Shown in pieces: positions 1 through 8,019 of a stretch of 64,000 nt of DNA. This DNA is from Arsukibacterium ikkense. Lineage in GTDB: Bacteria; Pseudomonadota; Gammaproteobacteria; Enterobacterales; Alteromonadaceae. A program made the translations under genes and the position numbers. Numbering within the stretch: position 1 is the first letter of the stretch; each line of letters opens with the position of its first letter. Under the pieces are notes generated by a model. The model was not told the origin of the DNA and ran no database searches. It was given only the letters and a program-made list of their open reading frames with translations. The stretch is taken from positions 1 through 64,000 of the forward strand of contig NZ_LAHO01000019.1 in NCBI RefSeq assembly GCF_000987775.1. Reading direction: 5' to 3'.

Positions 1-35
1 GGAGTGAGCTGATGCGCTTTGGAAACTGACTGAAA

Positions 36-134
36 TGGCGGAGCTGCCGGGACTCGAACCCGCGAGCAACATAGCTTTGGGCGTGACAGGCCGGCTAAGC
101 TGTTAACAGAGAGCAACCGACTGAACTACCGCTT
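36..134 (-). pseudogene. Degenerate tRNA-Asp copy
   Basis: This copy keeps the T arm, the D-arm start, the 3' CCA and the anticodon loop with GTC. About 22 extra bases sit on both sides of the anticodon stem, and the acceptor strands no longer pair (5' cAAGCGG against 3' CAGCTCC). It is about 99 nt long instead of 77. A normal cloverleaf looks impossible, so it is called a pseudogene. The two inserts can partly pair with each other (AGCTT with AAGCT, then TAAC with GTTG across a bulge), which would extend the anticodon stem. It is the last copy in the leftward array visible here. Confidence 0.75.
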
Positions 135-175
135 GGCGTTGGAGTGAGCTGATGCGCTTTGGAAACTGAATAAAA

Positions 176-252
176 TGGCGGAGCGGACGGGACTCGAACC
201 CGCGACCCCCGGCGTGACAGGCCGGTATTCTAACCGACTGAACTACCGCTCC
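176..252 (-). tRNA. tRNA-Asp (GTC), array copy
   Basis: The 77-nt sequence includes an encoded CCA end. Acceptor strands GGAGCGG and CCGCTCC pair fully, the anticodon stem CCGGC/GCCGG encloses CTGTCAC with anticodon GTC, and the T loop is TTCGAGT. It is identical to the copies at 293, 394 and 488. Confidence 0.97.
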
Positions 253-292
253 GCACTGGAGTGAGCTGATGCTCTTTGGAAACTGACTGAAA

Positions 293-369
293 TGGCGGAG
301 CGGACGGGACTCGAACCCGCGACCCCCGGCGTGACAGGCCGGTATTCTAACCGACTGAACTACCGCTCC
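293..369 (-). tRNA. tRNA-Asp (GTC), array copy
   Basis: This copy is identical over 77 nt to the neighbouring tRNA-Asp genes, with a complete cloverleaf, anticodon GTC and encoded CCA. A 24-nt spacer separates it from the copy upstream (right) and a 40-nt repeated spacer from the copy downstream (left). Confidence 0.97.
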
Positions 370-393
370 GGAATCAGAAAGCGTTTGCTGCTA

Positions 394-470
394 TGGCGGA
401 GCGGACGGGACTCGAACCCGCGACCCCCGGCGTGACAGGCCGGTATTCTAACCGACTGAACTACCGCTCC
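394..470 (-). tRNA. tRNA-Asp (GTC), array copy
   Basis: Identical 77-nt tRNA-Asp with anticodon GTC and encoded CCA. Only 17 nt separate it from the copy at 488, so the genes are surely co-transcribed and cut apart from one precursor. Confidence 0.97.
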
Positions 471-487
471 GAAGAAGCAACAAAAAT

Positions 488-564
488 TGGCGGAGCGGAC
501 GGGACTCGAACCCGCGACCCCCGGCGTGACAGGCCGGTATTCTAACCGACTGAACTACCGCTCC
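488..564 (-). tRNA. tRNA-Asp (GTC), first of array
   Basis: This is the promoter-proximal copy of the leftward array, identical to the other three. A short open frame read across it on the plus strand is an artefact. The array promoter should lie in 565-620; a TGTAAT element close to the gene is the only weak -10 candidate I see. Confidence 0.97.
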
Positions 565-672
565 GCGCTAATTACACCAGACAATTTCATTTGGGTATCG
601 TCTGTTGCGGCGGGAATGATACGGATAAGGCCAAAGCCCGTCAACTTCTTTTTTGTCGCTTTTGGCTATTCC

Positions 673-2097
673 TTAATCATCCGGCAGTGAAAGATCCAGA
701 ATATCATCCAGATCGTTGTTTTTTTGCGCTTTTGTCTGCGAAGACGCAGATTTTGTAGCATTTCCAGCAGGCGTCGCGGCTTTATTGTCTGACACTGGCG
801 CTGCTTTACGCCAAAACAACAGAGCATTGAGTTTTTTCCCACTCATTACCCACCAGATAGCAATGCTGCCGCTCACCAAAATAAACAAATTGATACCAAT
901 AACCAATCCCCAGGGAAATTCAGGCTCAGGCTCTGGTTGAGCGGCAATCTGTTCTGCCAGCAGTTGCTCTGGTAGTTTTTCCAGCTCGGGCGCGGCAAAA
1001 GTTTGCTGATTCACCACAAAACTGAGCTCGGGCAAAGTAAGCATAAACTCACGGCCATCTTGCCAGTTACCAAATACAGCAGACTCCATAATGTAGCTGC
1101 CGAACCCTTTGTTTTCCAGCAAGAGTGACTTATCTGCAGCGGTGAGTGTATTAAGGGCAAATTGATCAATACTGCCATCGGGATAACGTACCCGCCCCTG
1201 GATCAGTAAACTTGTCGCATCTACCATGGGCTCGGTAATGTTAAAGATAATCCGGTGTTTGTCGGTTTCTGTTGTCGCCATAACAACCTCTGGGTTAACA
1301 GGCGCTGGCTTTAAAATAAGTGGTGAGTGCTCTACTTCACGGGTATAAAGTGCGGTACGAACAATATATTTTGGGGTCCACTCGCCGGCCACAAAATCCA
1401 GTTTAAATTCGCCGGTAAAAACGCCATCTCTTGCCCGCTCATCAAAGCCTCTGCCGTCATCCCGAAAGGTAGCCACCTGAATAATGCCCCGGCCAAAATT
1501 GTCATAATCGGCATTATTGGTACTGATGAAAATCACTTCCAGCGTCAGCACTTCACGAAAATCGCGGGCGTTAATCGCAGCCCCGCCATTTAACAACCTT
1601 GCTGTTACTTTTACCGTCTCGCCCACCATCAGGTTGTCAGGTAGCGGATCAACATCCAGTTTAATATCGGTAAGCACCATAATACGGCTTTCAGGCAGGA
1701 GTCGACCAATAGCCTGCCAGGGTCCGGGCATAGGATTGTTAATTTCGATTAAATCGTAAGTCGCGGCGTCATGCCATCTTATCTGGTTTTGCTCTGCAGT
1801 ATTAAAGTACAATTTACTGCCGTCAGGCCTTACTAAAACGACTGAGGCGCTACCTGGCCGGCGAAACAATAACAGCGTGATAGTGTCGACGTCGCTATCA
1901 ATCCGAAAGCGATTATCAAACAAGGGGATCTGGTTCTTGGTGGGCAAGTCGGCTAACAGCGCAAAGCCTTCTTCTTCGGCAGTGGTCAGCTCGGCGCTTG
2001 CTGCTGGCGCAGCGGTATCCTGGGCTTGTGTCAGGGCCGGCCACAGCAATGCAGACAGCAACAACAGGTAACCCCACTGAACACTTAATTTCGCCAC
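673..2097 (-). CDS. TIGR03503 family membrane-anchored periplasmic protein
   Basis: About 474 residues. An N-terminal signal peptide ends near ALTQAQ, a long beta-rich periplasmic region follows, and one transmembrane helix near residues 395-415 (FPWGLVIGINLFILVSG) precedes a basic, low-complexity cytoplasmic tail. I recognise the TIGR03503 family, which has no proven function. The start chosen is GTG at 2097: AAGGAGG stands nine bases before it, while the longer TTG start at 2103 lies too close to that site. The start overlaps the end of dnaQ by 13 bases, so the two are translationally coupled, a pairing seen in related marine gammaproteobacteria. The molecular role is unknown. Confidence 0.85.
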   Translation of the reverse strand: MAKLSVQWGYLLLLSALLWPALTQAQDTAAPAASAELTTAEEEGFALLADLPTKNQIPLFDNRFRIDSDVDTITLLLFRRPGSASVVLVRPDGSKLYFNTAEQNQIRWHDAATYDLIEINNPMPGPWQAIGRLLPESRIMVLTDIKLDVDPLPDNLMVGETVKVTARLLNGGAAINARDFREVLTLEVIFISTNNADYDNFGRGIIQVATFRDDGRGFDERARDGVFTGEFKLDFVAGEWTPKYIVRTALYTREVEHSPLILKPAPVNPEVVMATTETDKHRIIFNITEPMVDATSLLIQGRVRYPDGSIDQFALNTLTAADKSLLLENKGFGSYIMESAVFGNWQDGREFMLTLPELSFVVNQQTFAAPELEKLPEQLLAEQIAAQPEPEPEFPWGLVIGINLFILVSGSIAIWWVMSGKKLNALLFWRKAAPVSDNKAATPAGNATKSASSQTKAQKNNDLDDILDLSLPDD

Positions 2098-2789
2098 AAA
2101 CAACTTCCTCCTTTTTTCTGCACTAAATCAAGCCGGCTTTCGTGGGCTTGTAGTTCATCGGCTGATGCTCTGACAACCTTTAGCTTACTACTACGAATAA
2201 TGGCAATCTCACCGCTATCGCCTTGTTCACCCTGATGTTGTTCGGCGGCCAGGTTTAAGCTTACCTGGCCACCGGTCATCAGTAAGTAGACATCGGCCAG
2301 TATTTCGGCATCCAGTAAGGCGCCGTGTAAGGTCCGGTGGCTGTTATTAATATCATAGCGACGGCACAAGGCATCAAGGTTATTCTTTTGCCCCGGATGC
2401 AGCTCCCGGGCTAATTTCAGGGTATCCAGCACGGCGCAGTATTCGTTGACCGGCGGCAACGCCGGGCGCAGCCGGGCAAATTCATGGTCAATAAAGCCGA
2501 CGTCAAACGCCGCATTATGAATAACCAGTTCAGCACCCTGAATATAGTCAAAAAAGCTTTTAGCAATATCGCGAAACTTCGGCTCAGCCGCTAACCGCTG
2601 GTTAGTAATACCGTGTACAGCGATGGCTTCGGCTTCAATTTCCCGCTCCGGGTTAATGTAAACATGGTAGTTATTGCCGGTAAAACGCCGGTTTACTAAC
2701 TCAACACAACCAATTTCAATGATACGGTGCCCTTCCCGCGGATTAATACCGGTCGTTTCGGTATCCAGAATAATTTGTCGCTTTGCCAT
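2085..2789 (-). CDS. dnaQ: DNA polymerase III epsilon subunit (3'-5' proofreading exonuclease)
   Basis: DnaQ removes misincorporated nucleotides as part of the replicative polymerase III core with alpha and theta. The 234-residue protein shows the DEDDh exonuclease motifs: ExoI DTETTG at residues 9-14, ExoII around HNAAFDVGF and ExoIII with HGALLDAEILAD. The C-terminal stretch that binds the alpha subunit is short and polar. Length fits the family (E. coli 243). It is divergent from rnhA with 66 bases between them, the classical gammaproteobacterial arrangement, so both promoters lie in 2790-2855. Confidence 0.97.
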   Translation of the reverse strand: MAKRQIILDTETTGINPREGHRIIEIGCVELVNRRFTGNNYHVYINPEREIEAEAIAVHGITNQRLAAEPKFRDIAKSFFDYIQGAELVIHNAAFDVGFIDHEFARLRPALPPVNEYCAVLDTLKLARELHPGQKNNLDALCRRYDINNSHRTLHGALLDAEILADVYLLMTGGQVSLNLAAEQHQGEQGDSGEIAIIRSSKLKVVRASADELQAHESRLDLVQKKGGSCLWRN

Positions 2790-2855
2790 GATAGATTTCG
2801 CTTTTTACTGCAATTAAGTTAGATTATACGCCGTTTTGCTTCGAGGAAAGGCTTT

Positions 2856-3332
2856 ATGCAGAAAAGTGTTGCGATCTTCACCGATGGTTCTTGTCTGGGC
2901 AACCCGGGACCTGGCGGTTATGGTGCCATTTTGGTGTACAACGAACACCGCAAAGAGCTTAGCGGCGGTTTTCGCCTGACCACCAATAACCGGATGGAAC
3001 TGCTGGCTGCTATTGTCGCGCTGGAAAGCTTAAAATCAGCATGTCAGGTAGATTTAACTACCGACAGCCAGTATGTGCGGCTGGGTATTATGCAGTGGCT
3101 GGCCGGCTGGAAACGTAATAACTGGAAAACCAGCCAAAAACAGCCGGTTAAAAATCAGGATTTATGGATACGGCTCGATGCTGCCGCAGCAAAACACAAG
3201 GTTAACTGGCACTGGGTAAAAGGTCATGCCGGCCACCCGGAGAATGAGCGTTGTGACGTGCTGGCCCGCAAAGCCGCTGAAGCTAAACCTACAACAGTTG
3301 ATCAAGCTTTTGAGCAAAGCCAACCAGCTTAA
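2856..3332 (+). CDS. rnhA: Ribonuclease HI
   Basis: RNase HI cuts the RNA strand of RNA-DNA hybrids, clearing R-loops and primers. The 158-residue protein has the catalytic DEDD set: Asp in [11 protein letters not shown], Glu in NNRMELLA, Asp in TTDSQYV and a C-terminal Asp in NERCDVLA, plus the basic handle around [11 protein letters not shown]. Length matches E. coli RnhA (155). GAGGAAAGG stands before the ATG. It is divergent from dnaQ and ends in a gene-free stretch holding a hairpin repeat. Confidence 0.97.
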   Translation: MQKSVAIFTDGSCLGNPGPGGYGAILVYNEHRKELSGGFRLTTNNRMELLAAIVALESLKSACQVDLTTDSQYVRLGIMQWLAGWKRNNWKTSQKQPVKNQDLWIRLDAAAAKHKVNWHWVKGHAGHPENERCDVLARKAAEAKPTTVDQAFEQSQPA

Positions 3333-3455
3333 GTATTAATCCTTACGTTCAAACCTGTAACAGACAGTAGCATCACTCAATAGTCAACTGCGGCTGGCGC
3401 AAAGTCAGCTGCTTTTGCTACAACACTCGCCTTGGCTCATCACAGCAACTACTAC

Positions 3456-3521
3456 GGGCATCCTGCCCTTCACCCGTGACGGGCCAGCTGAAGCTGTTCA
3501 AACTTGTTCCTGACAAGTTTG
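3456..3521. repeat. Three-hairpin intergenic repeat, copy A
   Basis: The 272-base gap between rnhA and the peroxidase gene has no gene but holds three hairpins in a row: GGGCA/TGCCC at 3456-3468, CCCGT/ACGGG at 3473-3483, and CAAACTTG-TTCCTGA-CAAGTTTG at 3499-3521. A second element of the same design lies at 55173-55262. The last loop, TTCCTGA, is identical in both while the stem differs by paired changes. It resembles a dispersed REP/MITE-like family; no transposase is nearby. Confidence 0.7.
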
Positions 3522-3604
3522 TCGCTCGCGCTTGCGCACTCACTCAGACACTCTATGATGACCAATTCGAGGTTCTAGCCGCAGCTGACAGTTTAGATCG
3601 CTAA

Positions 3605-4189
3605 TCACTCCCCTGCTTTATCAGCTACTGCAACAGCGCCATTAGCAGCCAGCATTTTTTCCAGTTCAGCGATAAAAGCCTTGTCATCTGGCGCGGTACG
3701 GCTGCCAAAATGCTTTACCGTTTGCTCATCGCTACTTACCAGATATTTATTAAAATTCCAGGATGGCGTTTCACCGGTTTTGGCAATCAGCGCTTTAAAT
3801 ACCGGGTTCGCATCATCGCCACGTACTTTAGTTGTGGTAAACATCGGGAATTTAACGCCGTAGGTCAGGTAACACACTTCAGCCGTTTTCTCGGCGTCGT
3901 CGTACTCTTGCTTAAAACTGTCTGACGGAAAGCCCAGCACCACCAGGCCTTTATCCTGATATTTCTGGTATAAGGCTTCTAAGCCTTCAAACTGTTTGGT
4001 AAAACCACATTTGCTGGCAGTATTAACTACCAATATGGTTTTACCCTGATACTGTTCGCAAAGATCAACCGTTTCACGGGTGTTCAGTTGCTGCATAGCA
4101 TGGCCCAGTATTTCACCACACTGGTTTGCCATTGCCGGTGCCGCTATTACCGTTGCAGCCAATGCGGCTGCACTTAACCAAGTTTTCAT
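3605..4189 (-). CDS. Periplasmic glutathione peroxidase family protein
   Basis: This is a thiol peroxidase of the glutathione peroxidase/BtuE fold that reduces hydroperoxides. The peroxidatic residue is cysteine, not selenocysteine (NTASKCGFTKQF), and the family motifs GFPSDSF and WNFNKYLV are present. Unlike cytosolic BtuE it begins with a clear signal peptide (cleavage near APAMANQ), so it probably works in the periplasm with a thioredoxin-like partner. Length is 194 residues. GGAG precedes the ATG by six bases. It is a single gene; the next gene left-to-right on this strand, the TonB receptor, starts 2 kb away and belongs to another unit. Confidence 0.9.
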   Translation of the reverse strand: MKTWLSAAALAATVIAAPAMANQCGEILGHAMQQLNTRETVDLCEQYQGKTILVVNTASKCGFTKQFEGLEALYQKYQDKGLVVLGFPSDSFKQEYDDAEKTAEVCYLTYGVKFPMFTTTKVRGDDANPVFKALIAKTGETPSWNFNKYLVSSDEQTVKHFGSRTAPDDKAFIAELEKMLAANGAVAVADKAGE

Positions 4190-4278
4190 TTTAATCTCCA
4201 GTTTTGCAGTTGCTATTACGTTACATCGCTTACGTTAGCTTAGCGTAAACCGATCTCCTTTACAGTGATAGTAACTGA

Positions 4279-6333
4279 TTAAAAACGATAAGTGACCTTG
4301 GCCCGCACCGTTCTGGGTTCTATCGGGTGCGAGTGGCGGTCTTCAACGCCCTCAGCCGGCTCGCCGGGTAAGCGGGAGGCATAAAAATAATCAATGTCAT
4401 TGTCGTTACTGTCCAGTAAATTTAATAGCTCCAGACCAAAAGTCCATTGTTGCCAGTTATATTGATAGCCGGCGTTTAATACCGTTGTGCTGGCCGAGCG
4501 CTGCTCGTTAAAACTGTCCAGGGTGCGTTTGCCAAAATGTCGCAACCTTAAGCTGGTTTGCCAGGCACTATCGGCTTTATAAATCAGCCCCATACTGGCA
4601 ACAAAAGGCAATGAACCGTCAATATAATTGCCTTCATCGGCCTCTGGCTCAGTAAAACGGGAACGGGTAACGGCGAGCTCAGCATCCAGACTCCAGTTAT
4701 TACCCAACCAGTAATATGCGGCTAATTCGACCCCAAAACGCCGACTAGCGCGACTGGGCTCGTTATTGCCAGCATCACCAACATACAACAACTCTGAGTC
4801 CATCTGCAGATACCAAAGGGCCACAGAGGCATTAAAAGCCGTGTAGTCAAAAAAGCGCAGCCCCAACTCCGCCCCCTCTGAGCGCACCAGTAAATCCACC
4901 GGATCTACCGGCTCGAGGGTTAGCGGATCGGCAGCAGTTGTTACGCCACGGGCATCATTGGAGTGAAACCCCTGGCCGGCATTAATATAAGCGTGCCAGT
5001 TGGCTGAAATCTGGTAACTGAGGCCAGCTTTTAATGACCAAATAGCGTCTGATGCGCCACCCGAGTTCGCGGTGGTTAAGGCACTGTCGACCGATACATC
5101 AACATAGTCGTATCTTAGCCCCAGGTGCGCTGTCCAGTCGGCACTGAGCTGAATATCAGACTGGCTGAATAGCCCTACTGAACCTTGTTGTACCTCATCG
5201 CTACGCACGGTATTTAAACGCTGGCGGGCCCGGGTGTTATACAGGCCAACCTCGCTGATATCATCATAACGCAGCTGCACCCCAAGGTTGTGCTCTACTT
5301 CAAACTGTCCTAAGCGCTGATGCCAGTGATGGCTAAGCTGACCGCCATAAATCCAGCGTTTATCAACTTGTTCAAACTGATCACCATTAATTGGGTCTTC
5401 CAGAAAGTAAGTAAAGTTCGACCACAAATCCATATCGGATTCAATAATATAGGCACTTAGCTGCCAGGCATCGCTATACCAGTTGGTTGACAGGCTGTAG
5501 CGCCTACTCTCTCCCCCAACCGTGGTATCCAGCGAACCTAAACGGTCAAGCTCGCCACTCGACACTACTCTGCCGGGTATTTGATCGGCAGCCTGCCAGC
5601 TATTGTCATACGCCATTAAGGTGACCGACAATTGGCCGCTCGCTAATGGCTGGCTGTAGCGCGCCAACAAATTCAGCTTTTCTACATTCTCATTAATATC
5701 AGTCCAGGGGCCATCGTATTGCTGCATCTCACCGGCTAACAGCAAATCGCCCTGACCTTGCTTGGCGCTGCCTTTGGCCAGTAAACGTTGATAATTATCC
5801 TGGCCCAGTCCTATCGATATTTCATTAGTGGTGCGGTTTTGCAGGCTAAAACGGGCTGAGCCGGCCGCCGAAAAATCACCACTGTCAGCATGATAGGCGC
5901 CTTTTTGGTAATCAATCTGGCTAATAAGCTCTGGCATAATAAAGCTTAAATCAGTATAGCCCTGGCCATGACCGTGGCTGCGCATATTGACCGGCATACC
6001 ATCAATAAAGGTACTGAAGTCGGTGCCATGGTCTAAATTAAAGCCGCGCAAAAAATACTGGTTGGCTTTACCGCTGCCGCTATGTTGAGTCACGACCATT
6101 CCCGGAATAAATTCCAGTACTTCGCCAGTGCGAAGTAACGGCCGGTCACTAATCTCAGCATTGCCGACCACCCCTTCTGATGCTGAGCTGGCCTGCCCCA
6201 GTAAGTCCGTTTGCCGACCTTTGATGATAATTTGCTCCATAACATGAGCAGACAAGGGATCGGCACGCCCTTCTGTCGGCACTAAACAAACAGATAACAC
6301 GCTAAATAAAATACTGTACTGATAAATTTTCAT
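4279..6333 (-). CDS. TonB-dependent outer-membrane receptor of the SigK/DUF4331 locus
   Basis: A 684-residue outer-membrane transporter. A signal peptide is followed by a plug domain (about residues 30-150) and a 22-strand-type beta barrel ending in the aromatic terminal residue (KVTYRF). The plug has a histidine-rich stretch, NMRSHGHGQGYTD, and the C-terminus has DRHSHPIEPR. I recognise this as a receptor subtype often found beside HupE-like genes. The substrate is unknown; the histidines and the HupE-type neighbour make a metal or metal chelate reasonable, but this is inference. It is the last gene of the leftward group, 20 bases after the HupE-type ectodomain gene. Confidence 0.88.
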   Translation of the reverse strand: MKIYQYSILFSVLSVCLVPTEGRADPLSAHVMEQIIIKGRQTDLLGQASSASEGVVGNAEISDRPLLRTGEVLEFIPGMVVTQHSGSGKANQYFLRGFNLDHGTDFSTFIDGMPVNMRSHGHGQGYTDLSFIMPELISQIDYQKGAYHADSGDFSAAGSARFSLQNRTTNEISIGLGQDNYQRLLAKGSAKQGQGDLLLAGEMQQYDGPWTDINENVEKLNLLARYSQPLASGQLSVTLMAYDNSWQAADQIPGRVVSSGELDRLGSLDTTVGGESRRYSLSTNWYSDAWQLSAYIIESDMDLWSNFTYFLEDPINGDQFEQVDKRWIYGGQLSHHWHQRLGQFEVEHNLGVQLRYDDISEVGLYNTRARQRLNTVRSDEVQQGSVGLFSQSDIQLSADWTAHLGLRYDYVDVSVDSALTTANSGGASDAIWSLKAGLSYQISANWHAYINAGQGFHSNDARGVTTAADPLTLEPVDPVDLLVRSEGAELGLRFFDYTAFNASVALWYLQMDSELLYVGDAGNNEPSRASRRFGVELAAYYWLGNNWSLDAELAVTRSRFTEPEADEGNYIDGSLPFVASMGLIYKADSAWQTSLRLRHFGKRTLDSFNEQRSASTTVLNAGYQYNWQQWTFGLELLNLLDSNDNDIDYFYASRLPGEPAEGVEDRHSHPIEPRTVRAKVTYRF

Positions 6334-6353
6334 AGGGAGACCTGAGAATAAGA

Positions 6354-6860
6354 TTAGTAGACGGGATAAGTGTCGGAATCAGCCGCCAGCACGGCATTGC
6401 CGCTACTAACGGCTACCTGCCAGGACAGCAGTAGTTTATGGCTGGCTTCACTTTGAAATAGTGCGCGATACGTTAGCTGCCAGTCACTGTTCGCTGGACA
6501 GGTGACCGCCAGCGGCAGCAGCAAGTACAAATCGCGTTGCAAGCGCTGCAGCTGCCATTCGCTGGTTGCTGCCGGGGTAATTTGACAGGCTTGCTGCTGA
6601 CTAGTAAAACTAAGGTGTTCTGCCAGATAACGATTAAGTACCGGCGCACTGTCCAGCACTTGCTGCCAGCTCACCTGATGATTATTTTTTGCCGCAATAA
6701 GTTTGGCCTGTGCCAAATCATGCAGGGCCACTTTCCATAGCAATGTTGGCTGATCGTTAGCTACCGTTACATCCATATAGGCAGTACTGAATTTATGTGC
6801 CTGCACAAATGGCGCTAACAGGCAGCAAGCTAAAGCCCCGAAGAGCGTTTTCTTTTTCAT
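6354..6860 (-). CDS. Stand-alone HupE-type periplasmic ectodomain
   Basis: A 168-residue exported protein (signal peptide ending near PFVQAHK). From the mature N-terminus (AHKFSTAYMDV) to ASHKLLLSW it matches my recollection of the extracytoplasmic N-terminal domain of HupE/UreJ-type membrane proteins. In those proteins a multi-helix membrane domain follows; here translation stops shortly after, at DTYPVY, and the receptor gene begins 20 bases on, so no membrane part exists. Two cysteines (QQACQI and VTCPA) may form a disulfide. The start ATG shares one base with the stop of the TPR gene (TAATG), so they are coupled. Possibly a periplasmic binding or adaptor protein; function unknown. Confidence 0.7.
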   Translation of the reverse strand: MKKKTLFGALACCLLAPFVQAHKFSTAYMDVTVANDQPTLLWKVALHDLAQAKLIAAKNNHQVSWQQVLDSAPVLNRYLAEHLSFTSQQQACQITPAATSEWQLQRLQRDLYLLLPLAVTCPANSDWQLTYRALFQSEASHKLLLSWQVAVSSGNAVLAADSDTYPVY

Positions 6861-7972
6861 TAGTAAGCTTCCGTTAATTTGTTTGATTGGGTAAAGGCCT
6901 GCTTGCTTTGCTTAAGTAAAGCAAGGTCATCAGGCTCTTTAGCACTTTGATAATTAAGTTCGGCCCAATGCAGTGCAGCAGCTGCATCAGGCTTAATATG
7001 TAAAAAGTAATAGGCTAAATCCGCGGCGTGATCGCTATCACCGCGCGCTATTCTTACGTTAATCCGTTGTGCCAACTCTGCAAAAAATGAGGGTTGGCTG
7101 GCGCTGTGTTGTTCAGCCGTTAATTGCTGCTCAGCCATCACTAACCTGACCAGCAAACTATCCGCAAACCCTAAATGTTGTTGTAACGCGGACAGTTTAT
7201 TGAAAACCCGCTCGGCTTCGCCCAGTTGCAGGCTCAAATCTGCCCACTTCAACCACAAACTGGTGGGAGCCTGAGACAAAATAGGCTGTAACCACTGTTG
7301 GGCAACTCGCATTTGGCCCAACTGCTCTGCTTGCTCAGCCAAAATGCCTCTAACCCAAATCTCAATCGCTGGTGGTATGCTGGTTTGTCGCTGATAAAGC
7401 TGCTCCAGCGCCGGATAACTGCTGGACCAGTTTCCTTTGCGGCCAGCCACTTCATAGCTACATACCGAGAACAGAAATAAGTCTTGCTGCCATAAGCGGG
7501 CACAAGCTTGTTGTGCCGCCTGATGCTGTGCCGTGGCAAGATAAACCCGGGCTGCCATCAGGCTGGCAGAAAGATGTTGCGGATCTTTATTCAAAACAGC
7601 CTGCAACGTCTGCAGCGCAGCCTGAAACTGATGTTGCTGCTGCTGAATGTCGGCGCGTAACAACAGATAGTTGATTGAACCAGCACTTTTATTGCCTAAG
7701 GTATCAAGCCATTGTTCAGCCTCATGAAACCAATCATCAAAACCAGGTTGCCGCGCCCCTTGTAAGTACAAGCCACTGAGTTCCAGGGTGGCATGTTCCA
7801 GTGTAGCGGCTTTATCAGGCTCGCTAGTCAGTCGTGCTAGTAACTCAACCATCCGATCCGTTAGTGGCAAGGCGGCAGCTAACGCCAGGCTATCATCAGC
7901 CGCAGGTCGAAAACTGTCTGCCTGCAGTGGCGGCACTAATAACCACACTAAAATTAAAAGGTATTTGTTCAT
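6860..7972 (-). CDS. Secreted TPR-repeat protein of the SigK/DUF4331 locus
   Basis: A 370-residue exported protein: signal peptide MNKYLLILVWLLVPPLQA, then alpha-helical repeats of tetratricopeptide type (clear around residues 100-170, with AALQTLQAVLNKDPQHLSAS). Such repeats bind other proteins, so it may act as a scaffold in the periplasm. No enzyme motif is visible. The gene begins only 12 bases after a strong terminator-like hairpin at 7984-8011 and has no convincing Shine-Dalgarno site, which is odd for the first gene after a terminator. It is followed by the HupE-type and receptor genes with overlap or very short gaps. Confidence 0.8.
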   Translation of the reverse strand: MNKYLLILVWLLVPPLQADSFRPAADDSLALAAALPLTDRMVELLARLTSEPDKAATLEHATLELSGLYLQGARQPGFDDWFHEAEQWLDTLGNKSAGSINYLLLRADIQQQQHQFQAALQTLQAVLNKDPQHLSASLMAARVYLATAQHQAAQQACARLWQQDLFLFSVCSYEVAGRKGNWSSSYPALEQLYQRQTSIPPAIEIWVRGILAEQAEQLGQMRVAQQWLQPILSQAPTSLWLKWADLSLQLGEAERVFNKLSALQQHLGFADSLLVRLVMAEQQLTAEQHSASQPSFFAELAQRINVRIARGDSDHAADLAYYFLHIKPDAAAALHWAELNYQSAKEPDDLALLKQSKQAFTQSNKLTEAY

Positions 7973-7983
7973 AAGCTTAAGTA

Positions 7984-8011
7984 AAAACAGGGCGATTGCT
8001 CGCCCCGTTTT
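7984..8011 (-). terminator. Terminator between the lipoprotein and TPR genes
   Basis: On the minus strand a 12-bp stem (AAAACGGGGCGA / TCGCCCTGTTTT, one G-T pair) with a GCAA tetraloop runs into a T-rich tract. It lies between the lipoprotein stop and the TPR start, so it should reduce transcription of the TPR-HupE-receptor part relative to the DUF4331 part. Confidence 0.8.
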
Positions 8012-8019
8012 ATGTCCTG

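Larger units (their letters stand above)
1..292 (-). repeat. Tandem tRNA-Asp spacer repeat (three copies)
   Basis: A 35-base spacer occurs almost unchanged at 1-35, 141-175 and 258-292, each time just left of a tRNA-Asp copy or its degenerate form. Differences are one or a few bases (for example gatgcgcttt versus gatgctcttt). This shows that spacer plus tRNA was amplified as a unit. The spacers at 370-393 and 471-487 are unrelated in sequence. The array may continue left of the window, because position 1 already lies inside a spacer copy. Confidence 0.9.

Noticed and set aside
487..690. Open frame of 67 codons over the first tRNA-Asp copy
   Set aside because: It reads across the tRNA gene on the opposite strand and has no coding character.
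6334..6360. Frameshift that would have removed a HupE membrane domain
   Set aside because: Only 20 bases lie between the short gene and the receptor gene, so there is no space for lost helices.
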